Below, in pieces: positions 7,977 to 15,714 of a stretch of DNA of 64,000 nt; within the stretch, counting starts at the first letter, position 1, and every line of letters starts with the position of its first letter. Under the pieces are notes generated by a model. The model saw nothing but the letters and a program-made list of their open reading frames with translations. It ran no database searches and was not told where the DNA came from. Origin of the DNA: DASXHD01 sp036488725 (GTDB taxonomy: Bacteria; Myxococcota_A; Polyangia; Polyangiales; Polyangiaceae); NCBI GenBank assembly GCA_036488725.1, contig DASXHD010000139.1, forward strand, positions 62,001-126,000, given 5' to 3'. The position numbers were made by a program, and so were the translations under genes.

Positions 7977-9101
7977 TCACGGAGCGCAGCGGACCTTGGG
8001 GAGGCTGACCGACTGCGTTCGCGTCGCGGCGGTCACGGCGGCGTGCCACGCCTTGCGCGTCACGGTCGGCTGACCTGCGCCATCGAGGCCCATGAGGCCG
8101 CAGTGATAATCCCAGCGTCCGTCGTTGCCGTCCCAGTCGCCGACGTCTTGGTAGTTGAACCAAATCGTCGGGCCGATGTGCCACTCGGCGCGGTGCGCGT
8201 CCATCGCGGTCGCGAAATCGGCGAAGTGCTTCGCTTGGTAATATTGGTCCGGCGTCGTGAAAGGCGTCTGCGTGATGAGCCCGCTCGCGTCGCGTTGCCA
8301 CGGCCCGGCGAGCGCCCAGCCGATCTCGGTGATCCAAATGTCCACGTCGGGTAGGCCGAGCCCGTCGAGGCGCGTTCGCGTCGCTTGCACGCGGCTGACC
8401 GCGAGCGGCACGGTCTCGGAGTAGGGGTGGACGGCGACCGCGTCGTAGAGACAGTTGCCTCCGGGCATGTTCGTGATCTGCGCCAAGAAGTCGAGCGCGT
8501 CGTGCGGATGCCTGTCGGGAAAATCGGTGATGCCGCCGAAGATGATGCGCGCGTTCGGATCGACGGCGCGAAGCGCTTGGTGCGCGGCCTGCAGCGCGTC
8601 GTAATAGTTCGCCGGCGAGACCGTGCCCGAGTCGTCGCCCGTCCAGAACATCGGCGTGTTCTCTTCGTTCCAGATTTCCCACGCGCGCACCGGCAAGTAC
8701 GGGACGTCGGTGTGATCGCTCCAGAACGAGCCGCCCGGACCGAAGCGCTGCGCGACGGCGGTGAGATAATTTTTCCAATCGGGCCGATTCGCCGGCGTGT
8801 AGCCGCCGACTTGATAAAACGCGAACACGATGGGAACGACCGACACGTTCGACTTCGCCGCGGCGTACATGAGCCCGTCGAACGAGTGAACGTCGTCGAC
8901 GCGCGGCCACCACGCGCGCTCGAGACCCATGTGCGCGCCCGCGAGGAGCTCGGGATGGATCTGATCCCAGTTGAGTCCGCCGTAATTCATTCCGTACGCG
9001 GGGAGCTCGTCGCTCGTGAGCGCTTCGGAGGTCGTGCCGTTCGAGCCGGCTCCGCAGGCGAGGGCGGCGGCGGCGAAGAGGGCGAGGATCGCGGTGCGCA
9101 T
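7977..9101 (-). CDS. Lipoprotein, clan GH-A-type glycoside hydrolase
   Basis: A 374-residue secreted enzyme. The chosen ATG opens a lipoprotein signal with lipobox ALAC; the longer frame only adds arginine-rich leader. The body is a TIM barrel of the GH39/GH5 kind: an RVDDV early strand, the acid/base Glu in WEIWNEEN near residue 143, and a second Glu in WITEIGWA near residue 255 that suits the nucleophile. Conserved aromatic residues line the barrel (WFNYQDV near the end). It probably cleaves a beta-linked polysaccharide at the cell surface; family and substrate cannot be fixed by eye. It converges with the sigma-54 activator gene with a 4-base gap. Confidence 0.85.
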   Translation of the reverse strand: MRTAILALFAAAALACGAGSNGTTSEALTSDELPAYGMNYGGLNWDQIHPELLAGAHMGLERAWWPRVDDVHSFDGLMYAAAKSNVSVVPIVFAFYQVGGYTPANRPDWKNYLTAVAQRFGPGGSFWSDHTDVPYLPVRAWEIWNEENTPMFWTGDDSGTVSPANYYDALQAAHQALRAVDPNARIIFGGITDFPDRHPHDALDFLAQITNMPGGNCLYDAVAVHPYSETVPLAVSRVQATRTRLDGLGLPDVDIWITEIGWALAGPWQRDASGLITQTPFTTPDQYYQAKHFADFATAMDAHRAEWHIGPTIWFNYQDVGDWDGNDGRWDYHCGLMGLDGAGQPTVTRKAWHAAVTAATRTQSVSLPKVRCAP

Positions 9102-9252
9102 GATCCGTGAATGAGCACGACGCATGCCGCTCGAGCGACGCACGGATCCCGCAAAATGCCGCCGAATTCTCACCGTGGGGACGAATCCCCCGCGGTGGGG
9201 GTCGAGCCCCACGAGACGCGACCTATCCACGCGGTTCGCCGGCGATCCGCGC

Positions 9253-9258
9253 TACGTT
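9253..9258 (+). promoter_or_regulatory. Putative -10 element TACGTT
   Basis: TACGTT sits 6 bases before the GTG start of a small lipoprotein gene, with no Shine-Dalgarno between. This fits the TAnnnT leaderless pattern seen at several starts in the window. Confidence 0.3.
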
Positions 9259-9264
9259 GGTGCG

Positions 9265-9780
9265 GTGCGCGCTCGGACTTATCTGCTCGTCGTCGCTTGT
9301 CTCACGGCGGGCTGCTCCGATCTTCTCGGAATCGACGACGGCATTCCGCGGACCGACGCGAGCCCGGCCGACGTCGCGGTGACCGACGCCTTCGTGCCGC
9401 TCCACTGCGGGAGCACGAGCTGCAACTTCGCGGCGCTCGAGAGCTGCTGCGTCGACGACGACAGCGGCGCTCAGACCTGCGCGAGCGCCACGACGACGTG
9501 CAGCGGTCTCTTCATTCCGTGCGATCGCTCCTCGCAGTGCGCGCAGGAGGGTGACGCCGGCGCGATCGTCTGCTGCGCCGATTACGAAGCGACCGAGGCG
9601 GGCGTCGTCGCGATGGGCGTCTCGTGCATTCCCGCGGCCGATTGCAACGCGGCCAACGACCGCTTCGTTTTGTGCGGAGGCCCGAGCGGCGCCGCCGATT
9701 GCCCAGCGGACGCATCGTGCGGCGTGAGCACGACGTCGCTCCCGTCGTACCCGGTGTGTCTCGGCGGCGGCGTGCAGTGA
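9265..9780 (+). CDS. Small Cys-rich lipoprotein
   Basis: A 171-residue lipoprotein starting at GTG. The start is chosen because MRARTYLLVVACLTAGC is a complete lipoprotein signal. The mature part begins SDLLGIDD, a pattern often seen in secreted myxobacterial proteins, and contains about a dozen Cys in short spacings such as CGSTSCNF, ESCCVDDD, IVCCADY and DASCGV, so it is probably disulfide-bonded. No enzyme motif is visible and the function is unknown. It stands alone between divergent and convergent neighbours. Confidence 0.78.
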   Translation: MRARTYLLVVACLTAGCSDLLGIDDGIPRTDASPADVAVTDAFVPLHCGSTSCNFAALESCCVDDDSGAQTCASATTTCSGLFIPCDRSSQCAQEGDAGAIVCCADYEATEAGVVAMGVSCIPAADCNAANDRFVLCGGPSGAADCPADASCGVSTTSLPSYPVCLGGGVQ

Positions 9781-9784
9781 GCCG

Positions 9785-10672
9785 TCACTCGTACATCACG
9801 TACTCGGGCACCGGCGTGAGGCCGAGCACGTCGCTCGGTTTCATCAGCTTGCTTCCGTCGCGCGTGTCTTCGTCGAAGAAGAGCTTGAAGCCGGCGTGCA
9901 CGCTCGGCGGCATCGGCTTCACGAGCGCGTCGTAGGTGTGGACCTTCGCGCCGCGCACGCCGCGGCCGTCGATGCTCTTGACGATGACGACGCCGGGCGC
10001 GGGCCGGAGCGCGTCGTCGTGGGCGAAGACGTGATCGTTCACTTGGTGAAAAACGAGCGCTTTTTCCGGCAAATCGTAGCGCTTCACGAGCGTCGATAGA
10101 TACGCGGCGACCTCGCTCACGACCTCGCCGGTCGTGTGGCCCCAGTGCACGCCGGGATGCCATCGCGGGCCGGGCATCGCCCACTCGGGGTCGAGCGCGA
10201 CACTCACGTCGGGCTCGCGCAGCCACGGCTCGAGCGCCTTCACCTCGGTCATGAAATCCGAATGGCCCGGCTGGATGTCGAGCAAGAGGATGCCCTTCGC
10301 CGCGCGCGCCGCTTTGAGGTAATCGCCGATCACCGCGTCGGGGACGCGACGTCGCGAGAGACCGTCGCGGCCCGGATCGCCCGTCACGACGACCGCGATG
10401 AGCTCGAACGTCGGGAGCACTTCGCGTCCGCCGGCGTATTCGTCGCCGAGCTTTTCGATCTCGCGACCGCGCGCCGCGAGATCGCCGCGGAGCTTGCCGA
10501 GCGCGGGCGCGCCGGGCGTGCCGCAAAACCCGACGAGCCGATAATGCGGAAAGAGCGTGCGACCGCCCCGCGGAAGATGCGGATGCGTCGCGCGATGCCT
10601 TCCGGCGTGCGCAGTCGCAGCGAGGGTCACGAAGAGAAAGAGCGAGGCGAGGGACAGGCGCGAAAAAACCAA
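9785..10672 (-). CDS. Exported protein of unknown function
   Basis: A 295-residue protein. The likely start is TTG, which gives a signal peptide ending ATAHA; upstream ATG codons would run into the divergent GH26 gene. The mature protein has the look of an alpha/beta barrel hydrolase-like family found in actinobacteria and myxobacteria: motifs FCGTPGAPALG, LLLDIQPGHSDF, VSVALDPEWAMPG, VFHQVNDHVFAHDD and GFKLFFDED with conserved acidic residues at strand ends. I cannot name the activity. It converges with the small lipoprotein gene. Confidence 0.75.
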   Translation of the reverse strand: MVFSRLSLASLFLFVTLAATAHAGRHRATHPHLPRGGRTLFPHYRLVGFCGTPGAPALGKLRGDLAARGREIEKLGDEYAGGREVLPTFELIAVVVTGDPGRDGLSRRRVPDAVIGDYLKAARAAKGILLLDIQPGHSDFMTEVKALEPWLREPDVSVALDPEWAMPGPRWHPGVHWGHTTGEVVSEVAAYLSTLVKRYDLPEKALVFHQVNDHVFAHDDALRPAPGVVIVKSIDGRGVRGAKVHTYDALVKPMPPSVHAGFKLFFDEDTRDGSKLMKPSDVLGLTPVPEYVMYE

Positions 10673-10727
10673 GATCGAAGCGTGCCTGGTTCGAGCGCGC
10701 GAGTCGAAATCTCTGCAAGTCTGGTGG

Positions 10728-10733
10728 TAGGCT
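10728..10733 (+). promoter_or_regulatory. Putative -10 element TAGGCT
   Basis: TAGGCT ends 6 bases before the GTG start of the GH26 gene. No Shine-Dalgarno separates them, so a leaderless mRNA is likely. The same hexamer at the same spacing precedes the KirBac gene on the other strand. Confidence 0.35.
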
Positions 10734-10739
10734 CGACGG

Positions 10740-11852
10740 GTGAGGCGTCTCGGTCTGCTCCTTTTCACGGTCGCGTGCGGAACGAGCGCGCCGGAGGGCC
10801 CGGCCGACGCGAGCCTCGACCAATTCACGCCCGACGTCGCGACTGACGCGGCGACTGAGGCCGCATCGGACGCAGGGCTCGACGCGGCCGTCGACGCTGC
10901 GACCGGCCACGCGATCCTCTGGGGAGCGATCGAGGACGGCCCCGACACCTACGACTTTTATTATCCCGACGCGGGCCCATGGACGAACGCGCCGTGGGGC
11001 AACGCCGGCAACACGATGGACAAGTTCGACTCCAACGCCGGCAAAAAAATATCGATCCTCGGCTGGGGCCAGCCGCCGCCTTGGGAGCAGACGACCGTCT
11101 ACGGCGGCACGTTCGACATCGTCCGAAATCGCGGCGCGTACACGATTCTGACGATCGATCCGGGCTCGGCGACGCTCGCTGACGTCGCGAGCGGAAAATA
11201 CGACGCCGCGATCGCGACCTGGGCCGCCAACGTCAAAGCGTACGGCCAGCCGTTTTTCATGCGTTTCGCGCACGAGATGAACGGCGACTGGTACGCATGG
11301 GGCCAGGACCCGACCCACTTCGTCGCGGCGTGGCGCCACTTCCACGACGTCGTCACGACCGCGGGCGCGACGAACGTCACGTGGGTCTTCTGCCCGAACC
11401 TCGAAATTGGGCCGCACCCGATCGGCGATTACTACCCGGGCGACGCGTACGTCGATTGGATGGCGCTCGACGGCTACAACAAAGGCGCGACCTCGACGAG
11501 CTTCGCCAAGCTCTATGAGCCGAGCTACGCCGAGCTCACCGCGCTCTCGAACAAGCCCATCATGATCGCCGAGATCGGCTCGCTCGAGTACGCCGCGGGC
11601 GACAAAGCCGCGTGGATCAAAGATCTCCTCGAGACGCAGCTTCCGGCCAATTTCCCGCAGATTCGTGCGCTCGTTTGGTTCAATTGGCGCTTTTACGAGA
11701 CCGACAACAACGTGGCGGCGTACCAGCCGTTTCCGATCGAGTCGTCGGCGAGCTCGCTCTCGGCGTTCGCGGCTGGCGTCGCGTCACCGACGTATCTCGC
11801 CGGCGGCACCTTCACGCTCGCCCCGCCGCTCTCGAAGATTGCCGCCCCGTGA
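10740..11852 (+). CDS. Lipoprotein GH26-type endo-glycanase (beta-mannanase family)
   Basis: A 370-residue lipoprotein starting at GTG, with lipobox TVAC and an Asp/Ala-rich tether to about residue 58. The catalytic barrel shows the GH26 acid/base signature HEMNGDWYAWG near residue 178 and a nucleophile candidate Glu in IAEIGS near 277. The family usually attacks beta-1,4-mannan or mixed-linkage glucan; the substrate here is not determined. It should act outside the cell, held at the envelope. With the clan A enzyme and the CE4 deacetylase nearby it makes a small set of secreted polysaccharide enzymes. Confidence 0.9.
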   Translation: MRRLGLLLFTVACGTSAPEGPADASLDQFTPDVATDAATEAASDAGLDAAVDAATGHAILWGAIEDGPDTYDFYYPDAGPWTNAPWGNAGNTMDKFDSNAGKKISILGWGQPPPWEQTTVYGGTFDIVRNRGAYTILTIDPGSATLADVASGKYDAAIATWAANVKAYGQPFFMRFAHEMNGDWYAWGQDPTHFVAAWRHFHDVVTTAGATNVTWVFCPNLEIGPHPIGDYYPGDAYVDWMALDGYNKGATSTSFAKLYEPSYAELTALSNKPIMIAEIGSLEYAAGDKAAWIKDLLETQLPANFPQIRALVWFNWRFYETDNNVAAYQPFPIESSASSLSAFAAGVASPTYLAGGTFTLAPPLSKIAAP

Positions 11853-11883
11853 ACGAAATGACTTTCCTTCGCCCGGCAGTGGC

Positions 11884-11901
11884 CTATCCTTTCTAGGATA
11901 G
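11884..11901 (+). promoter_or_regulatory. Inverted repeat abutting the PilZ start codon
   Basis: CTATCCT and AGGATAG form a 7-bp perfect stem around a TTCT loop, and the 3' arm ends on the base before ATG. The arm contains AGGA, the only Shine-Dalgarno-like stretch, so the hairpin would hide the ribosome site. The arm also contains TAGGAT, a -10-like hexamer, so a DNA-level role is an alternative. Confidence 0.45.
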
Positions 11902-12213
11902 ATGGTCGACCGTCGCCGAGCCCAGCGCGTTCGCGTCACCGAGCCGGTCATCCTGGTTTCGCCGCGCGGCGATTTCGTCGGCGAGATCTGCGACGTGTCG
12001 GAGCGCGGGATGTTCGTCGCGCTCGCGCACTCGGCCGAAGGTGTCGGGTCGCGTCTCGTCGTTCGGGTCACGCCGTCGTATCCGCGCGGCGGTCTCGACC
12101 TCGCGGGCGTCGTGCGCTGGCGCGACGATCGCGGCCTCGGTCTCGAGCTCGATCCGAGCGCCGATGACGCCGCGGCGATCGAGGCGCTCATCGCCTCGTC
12201 GAGGGTCGCTTAA
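11902..12213 (+). CDS. Single-domain PilZ protein
   Basis: A 103-residue protein made of one PilZ domain. The N-terminal basic motif RRRAQRVRV supplies the RxxxR cyclic di-GMP contact, and CDVSERGMFV supplies the DxSxxG motif, so binding of cyclic di-GMP is expected. The rest is the six-strand barrel with VVRWRDDRGLGLEL near the end. There is no output domain, so it probably acts by protein contact, for example on motility or secretion machines. The start is fixed by the need for the RxxxR motif. A hairpin abuts the start codon. Confidence 0.9.
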   Translation: MVDRRRAQRVRVTEPVILVSPRGDFVGEICDVSERGMFVALAHSAEGVGSRLVVRVTPSYPRGGLDLAGVVRWRDDRGLGLELDPSADDAAAIEALIASSRVA

Positions 12214-12266
12214 CGCGGCCGCGCGGGTGTAAGAGATCGCCGGGCGCGTTCGTTCGTAGAGAGAAC

Positions 12267-13451
12267 ATGCGAAAAATGCTTCCTCTCGCCGCGGCGCTCG
12301 TCGCGTGCACGCCGACTTCGTCGGTCAGCCCGGCCCACGCGCCGGCCATGAATCTCGCGAGCCCTGACGCGCGCGCCGCGGCCACGACGGTCGACGCTTT
12401 CGCCGCGGATTTGCACGCCGCGCTGCCGAAGAGCGGGAATCTTTTTTATTCCCCTGCGAGCATCGCCATCGCGCTCGGCATCGCCGACCAGGGCGCCGCG
12501 GGCTCGACGAAGGCGGAGATGGATAAGGTGCTGCATCTCTCCGGGCCCGTCGCATACGCGAGCCTCGAGAGCGCGCTTGCGTCGAGCGCGAGCCCCGAAA
12601 TCGGGATCGCGGATCGTCTGTATTTCGAGCGCTCGCTCGCGATCGATCCGGCGTTCGCCGCGCTCGCGCCGAACGAGACCGTCGACTTCAAAAACGACTC
12701 CGACGGTGCACGCAAAAAGATCGACGCGTGGGTCTCGGATCGAACGCACGCGAAAATTCCGGAGCTCATCGGGCCCGGCGTGCTCACCGGCGACGCGCGT
12801 TTCGTGATCGTGAACGCGGTGTACTTCAAAGGCGAGTGGGCGCAGCGGTTCGATGCGGGCGCGACGCGCGACGACGTTTTTCACGCCGACGTCGACGAAA
12901 ACGCGCCGACGATGCACGCGACGCTCTCCGCCGGATACGGCGCGCACGGCGGCGCGCACGTCTTGGATCTGCCGTACAAGAGCGCGCACGGCCCCGAGCT
13001 CTCGATGACGATCGTCTTGCCCGACGCACGCGCCGGGCTCGCCGACGTCGAAGCCACGTACGAAAAAGAAGGCATCGCGCCGTTCGTCGCCGCGACGTCC
13101 GAGACCGAGGACGTCGAGGTGAGCATACCCAAGATGAAGATGACTTCTTCGCTCGAGCTCGGCGACGCGCTCAAAGCGATGGGAATGCGCAAGGCGTTCG
13201 AAGACGACGCCGAGCTCGGCGGCATCACGCGCACCGAGCCGGTGAAGATTTCGAAAGTGATTCACCAAGCGTTCGCCGTCGTGAACGAAGAGGGCACCGA
13301 GGCCGCCGCCGCGACGGGCGTCGTGGGCGTCAAGGCCACAGCGGTCATGATGCAGACCGAGTTTCGCGCGGACCATCCGTTCCTCTTTTTCGTGCGCGAT
13401 CGCGCGAGCGGGCTCGTGCTCTTCGCCGGGCGCTGCGCCAAGCCGGTTTGA
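12267..13451 (+). CDS. Serpin lipoprotein
   Basis: A 394-residue serine protease inhibitor homologue with a lipoprotein signal (lipobox LVAC), so probably envelope-anchored. Serpin landmarks are visible: NLFYSPASIAIALGI near residue 50, the breach/shutter region VNAVYFKGEW near 190, and VNEEGTEAAAATG near 340. That last segment matches the hinge of the reactive loop in inhibitory serpins (small residues at P12-P9). The downstream loop is a few residues longer than in alpha-1-antitrypsin, so P1 cannot be fixed; it lies around KATAVM. The end HPFLFFVRDRASGLVLFAGR is typical. It likely protects surface proteins from proteases. A GAGAGAAC stretch before the ATG may bind ribosomes. Confidence 0.95.
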   Translation: MRKMLPLAAALVACTPTSSVSPAHAPAMNLASPDARAAATTVDAFAADLHAALPKSGNLFYSPASIAIALGIADQGAAGSTKAEMDKVLHLSGPVAYASLESALASSASPEIGIADRLYFERSLAIDPAFAALAPNETVDFKNDSDGARKKIDAWVSDRTHAKIPELIGPGVLTGDARFVIVNAVYFKGEWAQRFDAGATRDDVFHADVDENAPTMHATLSAGYGAHGGAHVLDLPYKSAHGPELSMTIVLPDARAGLADVEATYEKEGIAPFVAATSETEDVEVSIPKMKMTSSLELGDALKAMGMRKAFEDDAELGGITRTEPVKISKVIHQAFAVVNEEGTEAAAATGVVGVKATAVMMQTEFRADHPFLFFVRDRASGLVLFAGRCAKPV

Positions 13452-13469
13452 GCGGTACGCTCGCGCTCG

Positions 13470-14906
13470 ATGCGCGAACTGCCCGACGTCTCGCGGCTCC
13501 TCTCGCTCGACGGCGCGCGGTGGGCGAAGCTCGGCGAGCGACTTCGCGCGAGCGGGCTCGACGCGCGTTACTTGGCGCGGGTGCTGCGCGTCGGCGAGCG
13601 CGTGGACGACGCGATGCGCGCGCCGATGCGTCTCTGGACCCTGCGTCGCGCGCGCGACGAGGCGGCGCTCGGCGCGAGGCTCTTCGTCTTCGGTGACGTC
13701 CTCGCGCGGGCCGAAGCGGAATCGGCGGTCGGCGATCTCTCGCCGTGGCTCGACGCGGGCTTGATCACGGAGCGCGAGGACGGCTTTGCTTGTCCGTTTC
13801 GGCTCGCGTTCGCGCTCGATCGACTCGTCTTCGCGGACGATCTCGCGGCTTCGGGCGACGCGGTGATGGGCCCGGCCGCGACGAGCGTGTACGCGTGTCT
13901 CGCGGCGCGACCGAGCGCGCGCGTGGGATCGCTGCTCGATCTCGGATGCGGCGCCGGAACGATCGCGCTCGCGCTCGCCGACCGCGCCGAGCGTGTCGTC
14001 GCGACCGACGTGAGCGCGCGCGCCCTCGCGCTCGCCGAGACGAACGCGCGTCTCAACGGCGTCGCGAACCTCGAGCTTCGGCGTGGCGACTGGCTCGAGC
14101 CCGTACGCGGCGAGCGATTCGATCTCGTCGTGTCGCAGCCGCCGTTCGTCGCGCGCCGCGCGGGCGAAGGCGACGCGCCCTTTCTCCACGGCGGGCGCCG
14201 CGGCGACGAGATCGCGCTCGGTCTCTTTGCGCGAATCGGCGACGCGATCGGGGAAGGCGGCCGCGCGATCGTCCTCGTCGATTGGCCCGTCGTGGACGCG
14301 GATCCAATCGACGCTCGCGTACGTCGCGCGATTCCGGAGGTCGACCTCGCTTGCCTCGTCCTCGCGTCGCCGGCGCGCAGCCTCGAAGATCATTGCACAC
14401 TGCACGCCGCCGCCGCGCATCCGACGCTCGATGACGCGTTCGCGCGCGCCGCGCTCGCGATGCGCGATCACCTCGAGGCAGAAGGCGTTCGAAGCTTGCG
14501 CCTCGCGATCAACGTGCTCGAGCGCGTGGAGGCCCCCGCGTGGACCGCGCTCGTCTCGGTCGGTCACTTCGCCGACGCGCCGCCGAGCGCCGTCGCGATC
14601 GATCGCGTGATGCGCTCGCGCGATCTCCTCGCGCGGCCCGAGGCGCTCGCCGACGCGCGCCTCGCGATTCCCGCCGACGTGCGTTGCGACGCACCCATCG
14701 CGGGCCAAGTCGTCGTGCGCCCCGCGCGCGATCGGCTCTTGCCGCCGGTCGTGGTCGATGCGCGCGTCGTCGAATGCGCCGAACGCGTCGCCCGGGCGGG
14801 CTCACCGGGCGCAGCCGGCGCGAACCTCGAGCAAACTCGCGAAGCGCTCGCCGCCGGCCTCCTCGACGTCGTCAGTGAACGAGCATCCACCCCGCGTCCG
14901 GCGTGA
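13470..14906 (+). CDS. Class I SAM-dependent methyltransferase
   Basis: A 478-residue protein. Residues 1-145 are an Arg/Ala/Leu-rich N-terminal domain. Residues 150-320 are a Rossmann methyltransferase with SAM motif LLDLGCGAGTIALALAD, acidic motif VVATDVS and the catalytic-type motif VSQPPFV. This QPPF is the NPPY-like tetrapeptide of N- or C5-methylases that modify nucleic acid or glutamine (RsmC/PrmC group). The C-terminal 150 residues are unassigned. A TACGCT hexamer lies 8 bases before the ATG, consistent with leaderless expression. Its 3' end overlaps the convergent extensin-like gene by 35 bases. The substrate is unknown. Confidence 0.85.
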   Translation: MRELPDVSRLLSLDGARWAKLGERLRASGLDARYLARVLRVGERVDDAMRAPMRLWTLRRARDEAALGARLFVFGDVLARAEAESAVGDLSPWLDAGLITEREDGFACPFRLAFALDRLVFADDLAASGDAVMGPAATSVYACLAARPSARVGSLLDLGCGAGTIALALADRAERVVATDVSARALALAETNARLNGVANLELRRGDWLEPVRGERFDLVVSQPPFVARRAGEGDAPFLHGGRRGDEIALGLFARIGDAIGEGGRAIVLVDWPVVDADPIDARVRRAIPEVDLACLVLASPARSLEDHCTLHAAAAHPTLDDAFARAALAMRDHLEAEGVRSLRLAINVLERVEAPAWTALVSVGHFADAPPSAVAIDRVMRSRDLLARPEALADARLAIPADVRCDAPIAGQVVVRPARDRLLPPVVVDARVVECAERVARAGSPGAAGANLEQTREALAAGLLDVVSERASTPRPA

Positions 14907-15669
14907 TCTCGACGTGCACGTGATTGAAATGCTGCGCGTTGAAATTCGGCGTGAGCATCACGTTGAAGATCGCGCGGTCCGCCGCGTCGCAGACGATGCT
15001 CCACAATTCGTTCGGTCGCGACGGACACGTCGGCTCGCCGACTTTTCCGTGGAAGTCGCGCTGCACGACGAGTGCGGTTCCGTCCTTCTTCTTGAATTCG
15101 GCGATGTCGACCGCGAGCGCGCCGCAATGCTGCTTGCCGTCGTATTTCTTCGTGCAACCGAACTGCTTGCGCGGCCGGTACGCCGAGAGATGAATCATCT
15201 CGGCGACGCCGCGCGGCGCGAGCATCGCGGCGAAATCATCGAGCGCGAGCACGAGCCTGCAGTCGAAGATTTCCATCGCCGCGGTCTCGCGCGCCGCCGG
15301 CCTGAGCATCGAATGAATCGTGACGCCGCCCGAGAGAGGCCCGCGCAAACGAACTGGGTCCATCACGCCTTCGGTCGGCGCCGCGTGCACGAACGGAACA
15401 TTTCGCTTCGTGAGCTCGGCGTCGCAAGTCGCCGCATCCATCGCGGCGTAACGCATGTTCGGAGCGTCGGCGCGAAGGATGGCCACCGCATGGCCAGTCG
15501 AATCCGGCTCCCAAAACGGCCCGCCGCGCGCCGGCGTCACGACCGCAGACTGAACCGGCGCAACCAGCTCGGCCGGAATTTCGTGCAACGGCGGCCGCGC
15601 ATCCGGCGACTCGCTCCGCGCGCAGGTCACGCCGAGCGCGCAAACCAGCGCTGCGAGCATTGCACGCAT
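14872..15669 (-). CDS. Extensin-like exported protein (M15-type fold)
   Basis: A 265-residue protein with an N-terminal hydrophobic signal and Cys (GVTCARS), either secreted or a lipoprotein. The C-terminal half shows the extensin-like family pattern: VTIHSMLRPAA, LSAYRPRKQFGC, HCGALAVDI and the final HFNHVHVEI near residue 242. The family is related to D-Ala-D-Ala carboxypeptidase-type M15/VanY folds, in which His and Asp bind zinc; here H-x-x-x-A-x-D and HxH candidates are present. Several Cys may form disulfides. A peptidoglycan-related role outside the membrane is likely but not proven. Confidence 0.85.
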   Translation of the reverse strand: MRAMLAALVCALGVTCARSESPDARPPLHEIPAELVAPVQSAVVTPARGGPFWEPDSTGHAVAILRADAPNMRYAAMDAATCDAELTKRNVPFVHAAPTEGVMDPVRLRGPLSGGVTIHSMLRPAARETAAMEIFDCRLVLALDDFAAMLAPRGVAEMIHLSAYRPRKQFGCTKKYDGKQHCGALAVDIAEFKKKDGTALVVQRDFHGKVGEPTCPSRPNELWSIVCDAADRAIFNVMLTPNFNAQHFNHVHVEITPDAGWMLVH

Positions 15670-15714
15670 GCAGCAAGCCTTTCACAGCGCCTGCACGTGT
15701 GCTAGCGCGAGCCC

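Noticed and set aside
12210..14708. An 832-codon frame on the minus strand opposite the serpin and methyltransferase genes.
   Set aside because: It is Arg/Glu/His-rich without domains and lies exactly opposite two clear genes; GC-rich codon bias produces such antisense frames.
13470..15669. The 35-base overlap of two convergent genes as a possible frameshift or annotation error.
   Set aside because: Both C-termini look natural for their proteins; short tail-to-tail overlaps recur in this window (46509-46525, 62585-62588).
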